Positions 25,525 through 33,937 of a stretch of DNA of 64,000 nucleotides are shown in pieces (position 1 is the stretch's first letter; each line of letters opens with the position of its first letter). A model generated the notes under the pieces. That model saw only the letters and a program-made list of their open reading frames with translations. It was not told the origin of the DNA and did not search any database. The position numbers and the translations under genes were made by a program. This stretch comes from Acidobacteriaceae bacterium (GTDB lineage Bacteria; Acidobacteriota; Terriglobia; Terriglobales; Acidobacteriaceae): contig PLIO01000214.1 of assembly GCA_003140075.1 (NCBI GenBank), positions 1 to 64,000 of the forward strand. The letters are read 5' to 3'.

Positions 25525-27488
25525 TGGAGAGATTTGCGGCCGCGGGGGCTAAAACCCCTTCCAATTTGGTGCGTCTATTTGCAGCGCTGAAGCGCTGCGC
25601 CAGCCAAGATATGCGCGAGAACGATTCTTCCGCCCCTTCGGGGCTGGCTCGTTTTCCAATCTCGACCCACGGTTTGCGCCGTGGGCTGCAATCTATCGCT
25701 CCTTCGGAGCTGTGCGGCGCAATTAAATGGTCAGTTCTTCCGGTCCTGTGCCTCGTCGCCGTTTTCTGTTCCGCACAGGGACAGGCTCCCTCGGAAGCTG
25801 TACCCCTGCTGAAGCAATCGCCGTCGGGTCATCAGGACACGCCGAATCTGCCGAAGGCCGACGTCATCTACACCCACGCGAATGTGTATACCGGGGTGCC
25901 GTCGAATGCGCAGTTCAGTTCGATCTTGCGCGAAGAGGCGATTGCGGTGCGCGGAGAACGCATTCAGGCGGTGGGGAAGAATATCGACATCCAGAAGCTG
26001 AAGGGGCCGCAGACGCAGGTCATCGACTTGGGCGGGCACTTTGTGATGCCGGGATTTAACGATGCGCATCTGCACCTGGCGGACGCGGGACTGCAGAAGT
26101 TGAGTGTCGATTTGACTGGAGTGAAGACGCTGGATGAATTCCGCGACCGAGTGCTGGCCCAGGTGGAGAAGGCGAAGCCGGGCGAATGGATTCTGGGTGG
26201 AGGTTGGGACGAAACCCTCTGGCCGGTGCAGGCTCTGCCCAGCCGCTGGGATCTGGATGAGGTTTCGGGCGGGCATCCGGTATTTCTGGATCGCGTGGAT
26301 GGGCACCTTGCTGTGGCGAACACGCGGGCGCTGCAGTTGGCGAGCATCACCATCGCCAGCCGCGAACCCGAAGGCGGGAAGATTGACCGCGATGCGAACG
26401 CGCAACCTACCGGGATTTTGCGCGAGACGGCGCAGCAGGCAGTGCGGGCGGTGATTCCGCAGCCGACGCATGAAACGCGGAGGCATGGAATTGAAGTGGC
26501 GCTGGCGGACCTGGCCGGGCACGGCGTGACCTCGGCGCAGGATTATTCGCCGGACTGGGAAAATTTCCAGATTTACGAAGAGATTGAGAAAGACGGCAAG
26601 CTGACGGCGCGCATTTCGGAATGGCTTCCGTTCAACGATTCGGTGGATGAGTTGAAGACGAAGCGCGACTCGCATCCGCAATCGGATTCGATGCTGCACA
26701 CGGGAATGCTGAAGGGATTCATGGATGGATCGCTGGGCGGGCATACGGCGGCGCTGCTGGAGCCTTATGCGGACGATCCCAAGCAATCGGGACTGCCGCA
26801 GTATGAGGCGGCGAAGCTGAATGAGATGGCGAAGGAACGCGTGCTGGCCGGCTTCCAGTTGGGGTTTCACGCGATTGGAGACAAGGGCGTGCAGATGGCG
26901 CTGGATGCTTTTGGCGAGGCGGAGAAAGCGGCGAAGGAAGCGAAAGTGAAGGCGGCGAACGGCGGAGACGATTATCGGTTGCGCATCGAACATGCGCAGG
27001 TCACGACGCCGGCACAGATCGCGCGCTTCAAAGAGCTGAAGGTGATTGCCTCCATGCAGCCGAGTCATCTGCTCACCGACATGCGCTGGGCGCAGGATCG
27101 GCTGGGACCGAAGCGCGCCGCAACTTCTTACGCGTGGGCGGGGTTTCTGAATAAGGGCGTGACCGTGGCCTTTGGCACGGATTATCCGGTTGAGCCGGTG
27201 ACGCCGTTTCGCGGGCTGTATGCGGCCGTCACGCGCAAGAGCGAGAACGGAAAGCAGGACTATTTTCCCGAGCAGAAGCTGACGATGGATCAGGCTATTG
27301 CCGCTTATACAACCGGCTCGGCCTTCGCCGAATTCGAGGAGAAAGAAAAAGGCAAGCTGGTGCCGGGGATGCTCGCCGATTTTGTGGTGCTGGACCGGGA
27401 TGTGACGGCAGCGTCGCCGGAGAAAGTGCTGGCGGCCAAGGTGCTGAGGACGGTGGTGGGCGGGAAGACGGTGTACGAGGCGAAGTGA
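25521..27488 (+). CDS. Exported amidohydrolase (YtcJ/amidohydrolase_3-like)
   Basis: An amidohydrolase of the metal-dependent TIM-barrel superfamily. Segments include YTHANVYTGVPSNAQFSSIL, FVMPGFNDAHLHLADAGLQK (HxH), ILGGGWDETLWP, GFQLGFHAIGDKGVQMALDA and TVAFGTDYPVEPVTPFRGLY. An export signal (VLPVLCLVAVFCSAQGQA) appears only about 75 residues after the ATG at 25521. The intervening DNA is repeat-like, with GGGGCTAAAACCCC and CGCTGAAGCGCTG palindromes. The true start may therefore be internal, near 25730, or the repeat invaded the 5' end. Hydrolysis target is unknown. Confidence 0.82.
   Translation: MMERFAAAGAKTPSNLVRLFAALKRCASQDMRENDSSAPSGLARFPISTHGLRRGLQSIAPSELCGAIKWSVLPVLCLVAVFCSAQGQAPSEAVPLLKQSPSGHQDTPNLPKADVIYTHANVYTGVPSNAQFSSILREEAIAVRGERIQAVGKNIDIQKLKGPQTQVIDLGGHFVMPGFNDAHLHLADAGLQKLSVDLTGVKTLDEFRDRVLAQVEKAKPGEWILGGGWDETLWPVQALPSRWDLDEVSGGHPVFLDRVDGHLAVANTRALQLASITIASREPEGGKIDRDANAQPTGILRETAQQAVRAVIPQPTHETRRHGIEVALADLAGHGVTSAQDYSPDWENFQIYEEIEKDGKLTARISEWLPFNDSVDELKTKRDSHPQSDSMLHTGMLKGFMDGSLGGHTAALLEPYADDPKQSGLPQYEAAKLNEMAKERVLAGFQLGFHAIGDKGVQMALDAFGEAEKAAKEAKVKAANGGDDYRLRIEHAQVTTPAQIARFKELKVIASMQPSHLLTDMRWAQDRLGPKRAATSYAWAGFLNKGVTVAFGTDYPVEPVTPFRGLYAAVTRKSENGKQDYFPEQKLTMDQAIAAYTTGSAFAEFEEKEKGKLVPGMLADFVVLDRDVTAASPEKVLAAKVLRTVVGGKTVYEAK
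25540..25715. repeat. REP-like palindromes within the amidohydrolase 5' region
   Basis: Short palindromes GGGGCTAAAACCCC, CAGCGCTGAAGCGCTG, CCACGGTTTGCGCCGTGGG and CTCCTTCGGAGCTG follow one another. Such words are intergenic in acidobacteria, yet here they lie in an open reading frame. Confidence 0.5.
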
Positions 27489-27516
27489 GGTTGGTTCAGC
27501 GAACCGGGGAAGAAGA

Positions 27517-27543
27517 CAGTCGAGGGCGGCTGTCCCCACATGA
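27517..27543 (-). repeat. CATGTGGGGACAGCCGCCCT repeat, partial copy
   Basis: The reverse complement reads CATGTGGGGACAGCCGCCCT. Fuller copies lie at 44099-44142, 57005-57054 and 58019-58068. Confidence 0.6.
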
Positions 27544-27604
27544 GCATCTCCGAGCCTGAAACATACCGGGGACTTCGATTTTAGGCTGAGGCTTTGCAGG
27601 CGGG

Positions 27605-27610
27605 TATAAT
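27605..27610 (+). promoter_or_regulatory. Candidate -10 box of the HtrA-like gene
   Basis: A perfect TATAAT lies 35 bp before the ATG, within GGCGGGTATAATTAAGG. No convincing -35 hexamer is seen. GGAGG lies 10 nt before the ATG. Confidence 0.55.
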
Positions 27611-27644
27611 TAAGGATCTATACGTTCTCGGAGGAAAGTAGTTT

Positions 27645-29222
27645 ATGGATTCGCGGGCATTTTGGCTGCGGTTGAAGACGCATCGGTGGCTTTATTCGTT
27701 CAGCATTGTGGCTACGCTGTCGCTGGGCATCTTGATTGGTACGGTGGTTTCCTACGGCGTGAAAGGCAAGGAAGGGCAAAAGTCGTCCGATGCGACTCCG
27801 CTGACGGTGCCTTCGCCCAAGCTGCTTTCGAATGCGTTTTCGCAGATCGCGAAAGATCTGGGGCCGAGCGTGGTCAACATCAATACGGAATCGACCATCA
27901 AGAATCCGCACCGGCGCCGTGGTGAGCAGAATCCGGACGACGAGGATGGCGGCGGCGGCAATGGCGGGATGGATGACTTCTTCAACCGCTTCTTTGGCGG
28001 GCAAGGCGGTCAGGGCGATGGCGCGATTCGCGAGCGTTCGCTGGGTTCGGGCGTGATAGTCGATCCCAAGGGTTACATCGTCACCAACCGCCATGTGGTG
28101 GAGAAGGCAGACCGCATCCGGGTGCGGCTGCAGGATGATCCGCCGGGCGTGCAGCACGATGCTCGAGTGATCGGCGAAGATCAGGAGACCGATCTCGCGG
28201 TCATTAAGATTGACATGGATCGCTCCATTCCGTCGGCGAAGATGGGCAACTCTGACAGCATGCAGGTGGGCGATTGGGTGCTGGCCATCGGCAGCCCGTT
28301 CGGGCAGGTCGGCACCGTGACGGCTGGCATTGTTTCCGCGAAGGGCCGGGACATTGTGCCGGGCCGGCAGTTCCAGACATTTATCCAGACCGATGCCGCG
28401 ATTAACCCGGGCAATTCGGGCGGGCCGCTGGTTAACATGGATGGCGAAGTCATCGGCATCAACACCGCCATTTTGAGCGAGACCAATGCCTATGCGGGCG
28501 TGGGCTTCTCGCTGCCTTCGAACACCGTGGTGCAAGTTTACAACCAGTTGATCGGGCCCGAGCACCGGGTGTCGCGTGGATCGATTGGAGTGGAGTTCAG
28601 TCCGCAGCCTGCGCCGGCCATCGCTAGAGTTTACGGTGTGAATTCCGGGGTTACGATTTCCGCCGTAGTCGCGGGCAGTCCTGCCGATCAAGCGGGATTG
28701 AAGGTGGGCGATACCATCACCTCCGTGGACGGCAAGGAAGTAAAAAACGGGGATGGACTGGTCAGTGAGATCGCCGGCCGCAAGCCGGGATCGAAGGCGA
28801 AGCTGGGATTCGTCCGCAACGGCAAGAAGGAAGAAACCACCGTCATCGTTGCCGACCGCGCCAAGCTTTTTGCCGACCGCCTTGGCGGAGACCAGGAGAA
28901 CGGCGATGAGAGCACGCCCAAACAGAGCAAGTTCGGGGCGACGGTTCGCAACCTGACTCCGGAGATGGCCGAGCGGCTGGATATGCCGGCAGGCAAGGGC
29001 GTGATCGTGCAGGATGTGAAACCGGGATCGTTTGCCGAGGACATCAGCTTGAACCGCGGCGACGTGGTCCTGGAGATCAACAAACAGCCGGTGAACAACG
29101 AGAGCGATTTCACCCGCATCGAATCGAGCCTGAGGAGCGGCCAGGATGTGGTCTTCCTGGTGCGCCCACGAGGTTCGTCGCGGCAGGACGGAACCGCGTT
29201 CCTGGCCGGGACACTTCCGTAA
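27645..29222 (+). CDS. HtrA/DegP-type serine protease
   Basis: A 525-residue periplasmic protease-chaperone. One N-terminal membrane anchor or uncleaved signal (IVATLSLGILIGTVVSYGV) is followed by the trypsin-like domain with catalytic His in YIVTNRHVVEKAD, Asp in DQETDLAVIKID, and Ser in NPGNSGGPLVNMDGE. Two PDZ domains follow (VAGSPADQAGLKVGDTITSV and VIVQDVKPGSFAEDISLNRG). It degrades or refolds damaged envelope proteins. The TATAAT box upstream and the strong terminator downstream mark a single-gene transcript. A Gly/Asp-rich stretch (DDEDGGGGNGGMDDF) is in the flexible loop before the protease core. Confidence 0.95.
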   Translation: MDSRAFWLRLKTHRWLYSFSIVATLSLGILIGTVVSYGVKGKEGQKSSDATPLTVPSPKLLSNAFSQIAKDLGPSVVNINTESTIKNPHRRRGEQNPDDEDGGGGNGGMDDFFNRFFGGQGGQGDGAIRERSLGSGVIVDPKGYIVTNRHVVEKADRIRVRLQDDPPGVQHDARVIGEDQETDLAVIKIDMDRSIPSAKMGNSDSMQVGDWVLAIGSPFGQVGTVTAGIVSAKGRDIVPGRQFQTFIQTDAAINPGNSGGPLVNMDGEVIGINTAILSETNAYAGVGFSLPSNTVVQVYNQLIGPEHRVSRGSIGVEFSPQPAPAIARVYGVNSGVTISAVVAGSPADQAGLKVGDTITSVDGKEVKNGDGLVSEIAGRKPGSKAKLGFVRNGKKEETTVIVADRAKLFADRLGGDQENGDESTPKQSKFGATVRNLTPEMAERLDMPAGKGVIVQDVKPGSFAEDISLNRGDVVLEINKQPVNNESDFTRIESSLRSGQDVVFLVRPRGSSRQDGTAFLAGTLP

Positions 29223-29230
29223 CCTGATTT

Positions 29231-29307
29231 AAGCCCAACGGGGACTGGCATTGCCTCTTGCAAGGGAGGATGATTACAATGCCAGTTTGCGTTGGGCTTT
29301 TGTTTTT
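29231..29307 (+). terminator. Two-block intrinsic terminator after the HtrA-like gene
   Basis: AAGCCCAACG (29231-29240) pairs with CGTTGGGCTT (29290-29299). Inside it, CTGGCATTG pairs with CAATGCCAG. TTGTTTTT follows the outer arm. The long open frame through this structure from 29258 is therefore unlikely to be translated. Confidence 0.85.
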
Positions 29308-29368
29308 GCGCTCGTCCGTTGCGCCGGTTCTGGCCCGGTTGTCTGGTAAGGACTTGAGGGGTTTACCG

Positions 29369-30109
29369 TTGGAACAAAAGCGTCGCGCGAAAACCGTGCG
29401 GGGATGTTTGGGCGCAATTTGCGTTCTGGTGGTAGTGTCTGTCTGCAGTTCGCCGAGTAGAGTGTCTGCGCAGGCTACGGACAGCGGCAATGCCGATTCG
29501 AGCAAGAAGACTAGCGGCTCGCAGACTGCCGGCAGAAAGCCGCACGCAAAGACAGGCGCGACAGCTTCGAAAACGGGCTCAAAAACTTCAACGACGAAAA
29601 CTCATCCTGCCTCGCATCCTGCCGCTGGCGAGAACTCCAAATCGAATACAAGCGTCACCGCTCACAACAGCAAAACGCGGCGCGCGAATTCGCGGAAGAA
29701 AGGCAAGGCAACCGCGCGAGGGCAGCAGAAGATCGATCCCGAACGGGCACAGGCAATTCAGGAAGCTTTGATCCGCGAGCATTACTTAAGCGGCGAAGCG
29801 GCAGGAAGCTGGAACCAGGCCAGCGAAGATGCCATGCGCAAATATCAGGCCGATCACGGCTGGCAGGCGAAGACGGTGCCGGATTCGCGAGCGCTGATCA
29901 GCCTGGGGCTGGGGCCGAGCAAAGACCACCTGCTGAATCCGGAAAGCGCGATGACCACCGGGCCGGATGCATTTCATACGGCGTCTGTGAGTTCCTCATC
30001 GCAGAGCCCCGTGTCGCACAGCGCCGACCCCGGGACGCTTGTGAATACGAACACAACCTCGCCGGCTGATCCCGCCCCGGCGGCGACGCCCGCTTCTGGC
30101 CCGCAGTGA
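29369..30109 (+). CDS. Exported peptidoglycan-binding-like protein
   Basis: TTG start with GAGGGG about 7 nt upstream. It gives a signal peptide (VRGCLGAICVLVVVSVCSS), whereas earlier starts lie in the terminator. The mature protein has a Lys/Ser/Thr-rich linker (residues about 40-110) followed by a PG_binding_1-like segment (QAIQEALIREHYLSGEAAGS and EDAMRKYQADHGWQAKTVPD, then ALISLGLG). A Ser/Pro/Ala-rich tail ends the protein. It probably binds cell-wall glycan in the periplasm. No catalytic domain is present. Confidence 0.75.
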   Translation: MEQKRRAKTVRGCLGAICVLVVVSVCSSPSRVSAQATDSGNADSSKKTSGSQTAGRKPHAKTGATASKTGSKTSTTKTHPASHPAAGENSKSNTSVTAHNSKTRRANSRKKGKATARGQQKIDPERAQAIQEALIREHYLSGEAAGSWNQASEDAMRKYQADHGWQAKTVPDSRALISLGLGPSKDHLLNPESAMTTGPDAFHTASVSSSSQSPVSHSADPGTLVNTNTTSPADPAPAATPASGPQ

Positions 30110-30125
30110 AGCCTGTAGGCAATCA

Positions 30126-30235
30126 GCCGCTAGCAGATAGCAATTGGCAGTTAGCGCTTCGCAATCGGCCAAAAGTGCCGTCCGACCAAACGCCAATTGC
30201 TAATTGCTAATTGCTAACTGCTAATCGCCGCTAGC
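30126..30235. repeat. Inverted repeat with GCTAATT-type arms
   Basis: Left arm 30126-30155 (GCCGCTAGCAGATAGCAATT...) pairs imperfectly with 30191-30235, which contains CCAATTGCTAATTGCTAATT. The right arm includes the TAG stop of the CpsB-like gene. It lies between two converging genes, where it could terminate both transcripts. Confidence 0.7.
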
Positions 30236-30989
30236 TCCCACCCGTCTTGCGATAGTTCCCGATCACCGGCCGCGGGAAATAAGGTAGGGGCTGCGAGCGG
30301 ATGATGGCAGCCGGGTTGGCTTCGACCAGCGCCTCCGCAACCTCTTCGCCGCAGATTTCCGCGACGGCTTCGCGAGCGGTCGAGAGGACGGGCACGCGTT
30401 TTGCCGTGTCGTGCGCATCGGTCGCCAGCACGTGAACGGAATCGTGTTCGAGCAGCCATTGCGCGGCGCGGCGCACGCGTTCTCCCCAAAATCCAGTCAG
30501 CGCAGAGCCCGTCACCTGGATGACGCAACCCTGCTCGGCCCACTCCACCACGCGCTGCAGGTTCTCGCGCAGAATCTGATTGCGCTCGGGATGGGTGATG
30601 ACCGCCGTGATGCCGCAGTCGCCGAGCTTCGTAAAACAGTCCGTAATCTGCAGCGGGATGCTGTAATTGCTCAGCTCCACCAGCATGTAGTGCGAGCCTT
30701 CGATGGCATAGCGCGCGGGATTGGCCAGCACATCCTGCAGATTGTCGTAGGAGAGATGGAAGTCGCAGCCCAGGCTGAGCGTGAGCGCGTTGCCCACGAG
30801 TTGCTGCAGGTGTGCGACCAGTCCCTGCAGATACGGGCGGTCGTAATGGTAGCGGTCGTTGGCATGAGGCGTGGCCACCTGGTGCGTGATGCCATCGGCC
30901 GCCGCCATGCGGCACATGGCGACGGAAGTTTCCCAGGATTTCGATCCGTCGTCTACTTCCGGAAGAATGTGCGAGTGAATGTCGACCAC
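30231..30989 (-). CDS. CpsB/CapC-like PHP tyrosine-protein phosphatase
   Basis: A 252-residue PHP-domain phosphatase. MVDIHSHILPEVDDGSKSWE carries the HxH metal motif. ATPHANDRYHYDRP and VITHPERNQILRENLQRVVE provide further metal ligands, and HVLATDAHDTAKRVPVLSTA carries the last DxH. In exopolysaccharide systems it dephosphorylates BY-kinases that regulate chain length. No polysaccharide synthesis genes lie nearby, so it must act with a kinase encoded elsewhere if this assignment is right. Confidence 0.9.
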   Translation of the reverse strand: MVDIHSHILPEVDDGSKSWETSVAMCRMAAADGITHQVATPHANDRYHYDRPYLQGLVAHLQQLVGNALTLSLGCDFHLSYDNLQDVLANPARYAIEGSHYMLVELSNYSIPLQITDCFTKLGDCGITAVITHPERNQILRENLQRVVEWAEQGCVIQVTGSALTGFWGERVRRAAQWLLEHDSVHVLATDAHDTAKRVPVLSTAREAVAEICGEEVAEALVEANPAAIIRSQPLPYFPRPVIGNYRKTGGS

Positions 30990-31128
30990 GATTGTAGAAA
31001 CACGGGCAACCCATCGAGGTTGCGCTTGATTTGATTTAAGCAGATTCGCGGGGAAAGAGAAAGTCGGAGACTTTCACCGCAGAGCGCGCCGAGGAGCGCG
31101 GAGGAAAATCGGCCGATCACTCCTGTTC

Positions 31129-31536
31129 TCACCGGATGGTTGGAACAACCCGCGAATTGCGGATTTCGCGATCCGCGGTGATCAGCGAGAGGCCTTCGGA
31201 GAGCGCGGTGGCTCCAATGATTCGGTCTGCAGGATCCTTTGGGTAGCACCGCGGTAACAAGGACGAACGTACACATATACGCCCGCTGATCGGAAGAACG
31301 ATAAAACGGCCCTCGACATCTGTCAGGAAAGCTTCAAGGCTAGGAATGAAGTTGATTCGTTTCTTGCCGGAGAGCCAAGTAAGCTCGAGGAGCGTAATGC
31401 CGGAGATAGCCAAACCCGTGCTTTCCTGCCGGGCCTGATCAATGGCCGATCTTGCGCTCTTTGAAACCCGCGCCGGCTCGAGGCCAAGCCAGATGACAAC
31501 ATGAGTGTCCAGCAGAATCAATAGAGATCGCCCCAT
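31129..31536 (-). CDS. PIN-domain toxin (VapC-like)
   Basis: A 135-residue PIN ribonuclease with the four acidic positions intact: LLDTHVVIWLG, GITLLELTWLSG, PKDPADRIIGATALSE and LITADREI. It would cleave RNA when free of its antitoxin. Its start overlaps the end of the Phd-like antitoxin gene by 19 bp, the usual tight arrangement. The sequence resembles the Phd-partnered PIN group. Confidence 0.92.
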   Translation of the reverse strand: MGRSLLILLDTHVVIWLGLEPARVSKSARSAIDQARQESTGLAISGITLLELTWLSGKKRINFIPSLEAFLTDVEGRFIVLPISGRICVRSSLLPRCYPKDPADRIIGATALSEGLSLITADREIRNSRVVPTIR

Positions 31537-31751
31537 TCTTCAGGGGTCAGCGCAGGGGAGACTACGTCGCCCGTAATGGTGCCTTTACCTTTAAAAAATC
31601 CGAATATATCGTCCTTTTCTTTTTCGACAGGAACAAGCTTCGCCACCGGCTTGCCGCGCTTGGTGATCAGCACAGCTTGGCGCTTGGACTGAACTTCATC
31701 CATCACCTTCAGGCAATGGACTTTGAAGGCTCCTGCCGCCATTGTTTTCAT
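31518..31751 (-). CDS. Phd/YefM-family antitoxin
   Basis: About 77 residues. I chose the ATG at 31751 (MKTMAAGAFKVHCLKVMDEV); the alternative upstream ATGs sit against the TATAAT-like box and may lie upstream of the transcript. Family features are the initial Phd DNA-binding fold, KRQAVLITKRGKPVAKLVPV, and an acidic Trp-containing tail (PALTPEEWGDLY) that should clamp the PIN toxin. It likely represses its own promoter. Confidence 0.9.
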   Translation of the reverse strand: MKTMAAGAFKVHCLKVMDEVQSKRQAVLITKRGKPVAKLVPVEKEKDDIFGFFKGKGTITGDVVSPALTPEEWGDLY

Positions 31752-31776
31752 CGGGGAATCCCTTTCGATCATGGTC

Positions 31777-31782
31777 ATTATA
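31777..31782 (-). promoter_or_regulatory. Candidate -10 box of the toxin-antitoxin operon
   Basis: TATAAT on the minus strand, 26 bp before the chosen antitoxin ATG, within GACTATAGTATAATGACC. It probably drives the two-gene unit. Confidence 0.55.
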
Positions 31783-31889
31783 CTATAGTCATGAGCGTCA
31801 ACCAGCGCACCCGGTGCCGGACACGAGGAAGGATCCCGAGAGAAAAGTCACGATAACCGCGCTAGAATGCTGGCATGGAGGTGCGGCGA

Positions 31890-32722
31890 ATGAAACACCT
31901 CACCGTGCTTGCGCTGCTAAGTTTGCTGCTCGGCGAGCAGTCCTTTGGTCAGGCGAGGCCGCAGGGCCATGTCCCTCGAAGGACCAGCAGGCCGCTCAGG
32001 CTGCGGAAGCTGCTAGGGCAAAGGCTTTGAGAGTGGCGAAGACAGCCGCATTGGTGGTTCGCGCCACTACGACGGTAGCCTGTCCGGGTGGCGCTCCCGG
32101 AGATTGCATTCGCACCGACACGGACATCATTTCGCAAGTGCAGCGCCTCGTGGACGGGACCGAGGTTTGGGAATATCTCGAGAAAGTGGACGCGACCGAA
32201 GCGGACATCTTCCTCGAGTTCGAAGTCCGTAACGACTCAGGCGTGAGCTTCAACGTCAGGGAAGCCGACAGCAACAAAATCCTGTATTCGGAGTATCGCG
32301 AGGTTGTCTCCCTCGATAACGACATTAACCGCATGATTGCCCACTTCCTGCTGAGCGCACCAAAACGAACCGAGGCTGAGCAAGAGATGTTCAAAAAGAA
32401 AAGGCGGTGTGCGGCCATTACCGCTCGGTTCACATTCGCGCAAGCGTACTACCAAGAGAGGCGCAGGACGTATGATTGGAAGGTCAAGAACGGGACTGCC
32501 GCCACTCAGCAGGTTTGTGAAAAGCATTGGCTATCCAATATCTGCGCTGAGGCCGCGAACGGAGGAGGTAACTTCTATTCAGAAGCTTGGCCTCCTTCTA
32601 TCGCGGAACTCAATCGCGACCTTGCATCGGAATCCGACGAGTTGCACGAGTTGGAACAGCAGATGAAGCCTATTCAGTCCGCTGCGGAGGCGGATGCGTG
32701 CACCCTGCCCTTGCCAAGGTGA
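31890..32722 (+). pseudogene. Exported hypothetical protein, disrupted by a frameshift
   Basis: ATG at 31890 follows GGAGG and opens a signal peptide MKHLTVLALLSLLLGEQSFG. That frame closes soon after. The rest of the protein continues in another frame from near 31960 (AAGPCPSKDQQAAQAAEAA through VACPGGAPGDCIRTDTD) to 32722. A one-base deletion, or a sequencing error, between about 31955 and 31970 explains this. The mature part is Cys-containing and has no recognised family. An open frame from 31742 covers the body but offers no signal peptide or ribosome site. Confidence 0.6.
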
Positions 32723-32764
32723 CCGTGTGCTAACGGACAGAGGGCCGACCATCAGACGAAATTC

Positions 32765-33428
32765 ATGCTGGCATATAAGTTCTTGGATTCACAGTTCGGG
32801 CTAAAGAGCCTCCGCGAAAAAGCGTCTGAAAATATCGGTTCTGCACGACCTTAACGACCCATTCGAACTCCTGCCTTACGAAATGTCAGATCGCAACCGT
32901 CGGAGAGCCTTGCGAGAGACTCGTAATGGGCTCGCCGGACGACGCGGCATACTGTGCTTCAGCGCCGATTGGAAGGATCCGGTCATCTGGGCCCATTACA
33001 GCGACAAGCACAGAGGACTATGTTTAGGTTTTGACATACCGGATGAAAAATGCAAGAGAATCGAATACGCTACGAAGCGCTTAAAGCTTCCCGCTAAGCC
33101 AAACCTGGTCGATGCTGAAGTGCTGCTTTTTACCAAATATATAAACTGGGCGTACGAGCAAGAGATTCGCGTTTGGGCGGCCCTAAACACGGAGGAAAAC
33201 GGACTCTACTTCTCTTATTTTGGGAACAAGCTGCAATTAGTTAGAGTCATCGCAGGGGCAAGCTGCTCTCTGTCTGAACGCGAGATTATGGGTGCCTTGG
33301 AGCCGCAGGCAGGTGTTTCCGTGATCAAGGCACGAGCAGGATTCAAAGAGTTTGAGATCGTAAAGGACAAGCGAGGATTCCCCAAGGCACGAGGCGACGT
33401 GCTGGGCGCCCTACCCCTCGTTTCCTGA
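32765..33428 (+). pseudogene. DUF2971 protein with an A-run frameshift
   Basis: The original start appears to be ATG at 32765 (MLAYKFLDSQFGLKSLREK). At a five-A run (32817-32821) one extra A breaks the frame. With four As it reads on as RLKISVLHDLNDPFELLPYE and joins the intact body (ILCFSADWKDPVIWAHYSDK, HRGLCLGFDIPD). This body is typical of DUF2971, whose members are often linked to defence or mobile loci. The downstream part alone could begin at an ATG at 32883, but would lack the conserved N terminus. Confidence 0.75.
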
Positions 33429-33502
33429 AGGGTGAGATTCCACTGCCCTGTCTAGCTCGGCTTTCTCCAAGTCGGAAATCGCAGCATCGAAAATCCACAG
33501 CC

Positions 33503-33718
33503 CCGATGTGACATCTGACCTTGCCCCCGGATCCTGAATCGCGCGATCATGGTCGAGGCCGTGACGGTTGGGTGAACCCACACCGCCGCGCCGCTAAGTC
33601 CTTTGTTTCACGTATTTTGACCCCAAGTCCTTTGAAAGACGTATTTTGCGGGGAATTTACCGCTAACTTGGTGATTCCAATAGGGAGGGGGGTAAGGGGG
33701 GTATACCCGTTTTTACAA
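33503..33718. repeat. Dispersed repeat family, copy B
   Basis: Inverted orientation relative to copies A and C. It begins with TGTGACATCTGACCTTGCC, then has hairpin units: CCGCTAA (33591-33597), 19-nt loop, TTGACC; and CCCCAA (33621-33626), 19-nt loop, TTGCGGGG (33646-33653). It ends with GATTCCAATAGGGAGGGG and GTATACCC. The remainder of 33429-33937 has no gene I can support. Confidence 0.7.
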
Positions 33719-33937
33719 ATCAGAGTCACAAAACGACCCGGTAAATGGTCGCCCAACCGAAGCCCACGAAGAATAATTTGGAGGTGAAATCCGCAGCCCA
33801 GAATCATCCGCACAAAACGACGAGCCAACGCACTCGGTAGACTGAAGCCAGGAGCGAGTAGCCGGAAGCCGAACTCCTTGCCGCACCTGCAATGCCCGCT
33901 GTAGCATCAATATTCAGGCATTCATAAAGGAGCACTC

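Noticed and set aside
25731-27539. 602-codon minus-strand frame opposite the amidohydrolase
   Set aside because: Arg/His/Leu-rich shadow of a well-supported gene.
29258-29368. Earlier start of the peptidoglycan-binding-like gene
   Set aside because: This part lies in and just after the HtrA terminator; the TTG at 29369 has a ribosome site and opens the signal peptide.
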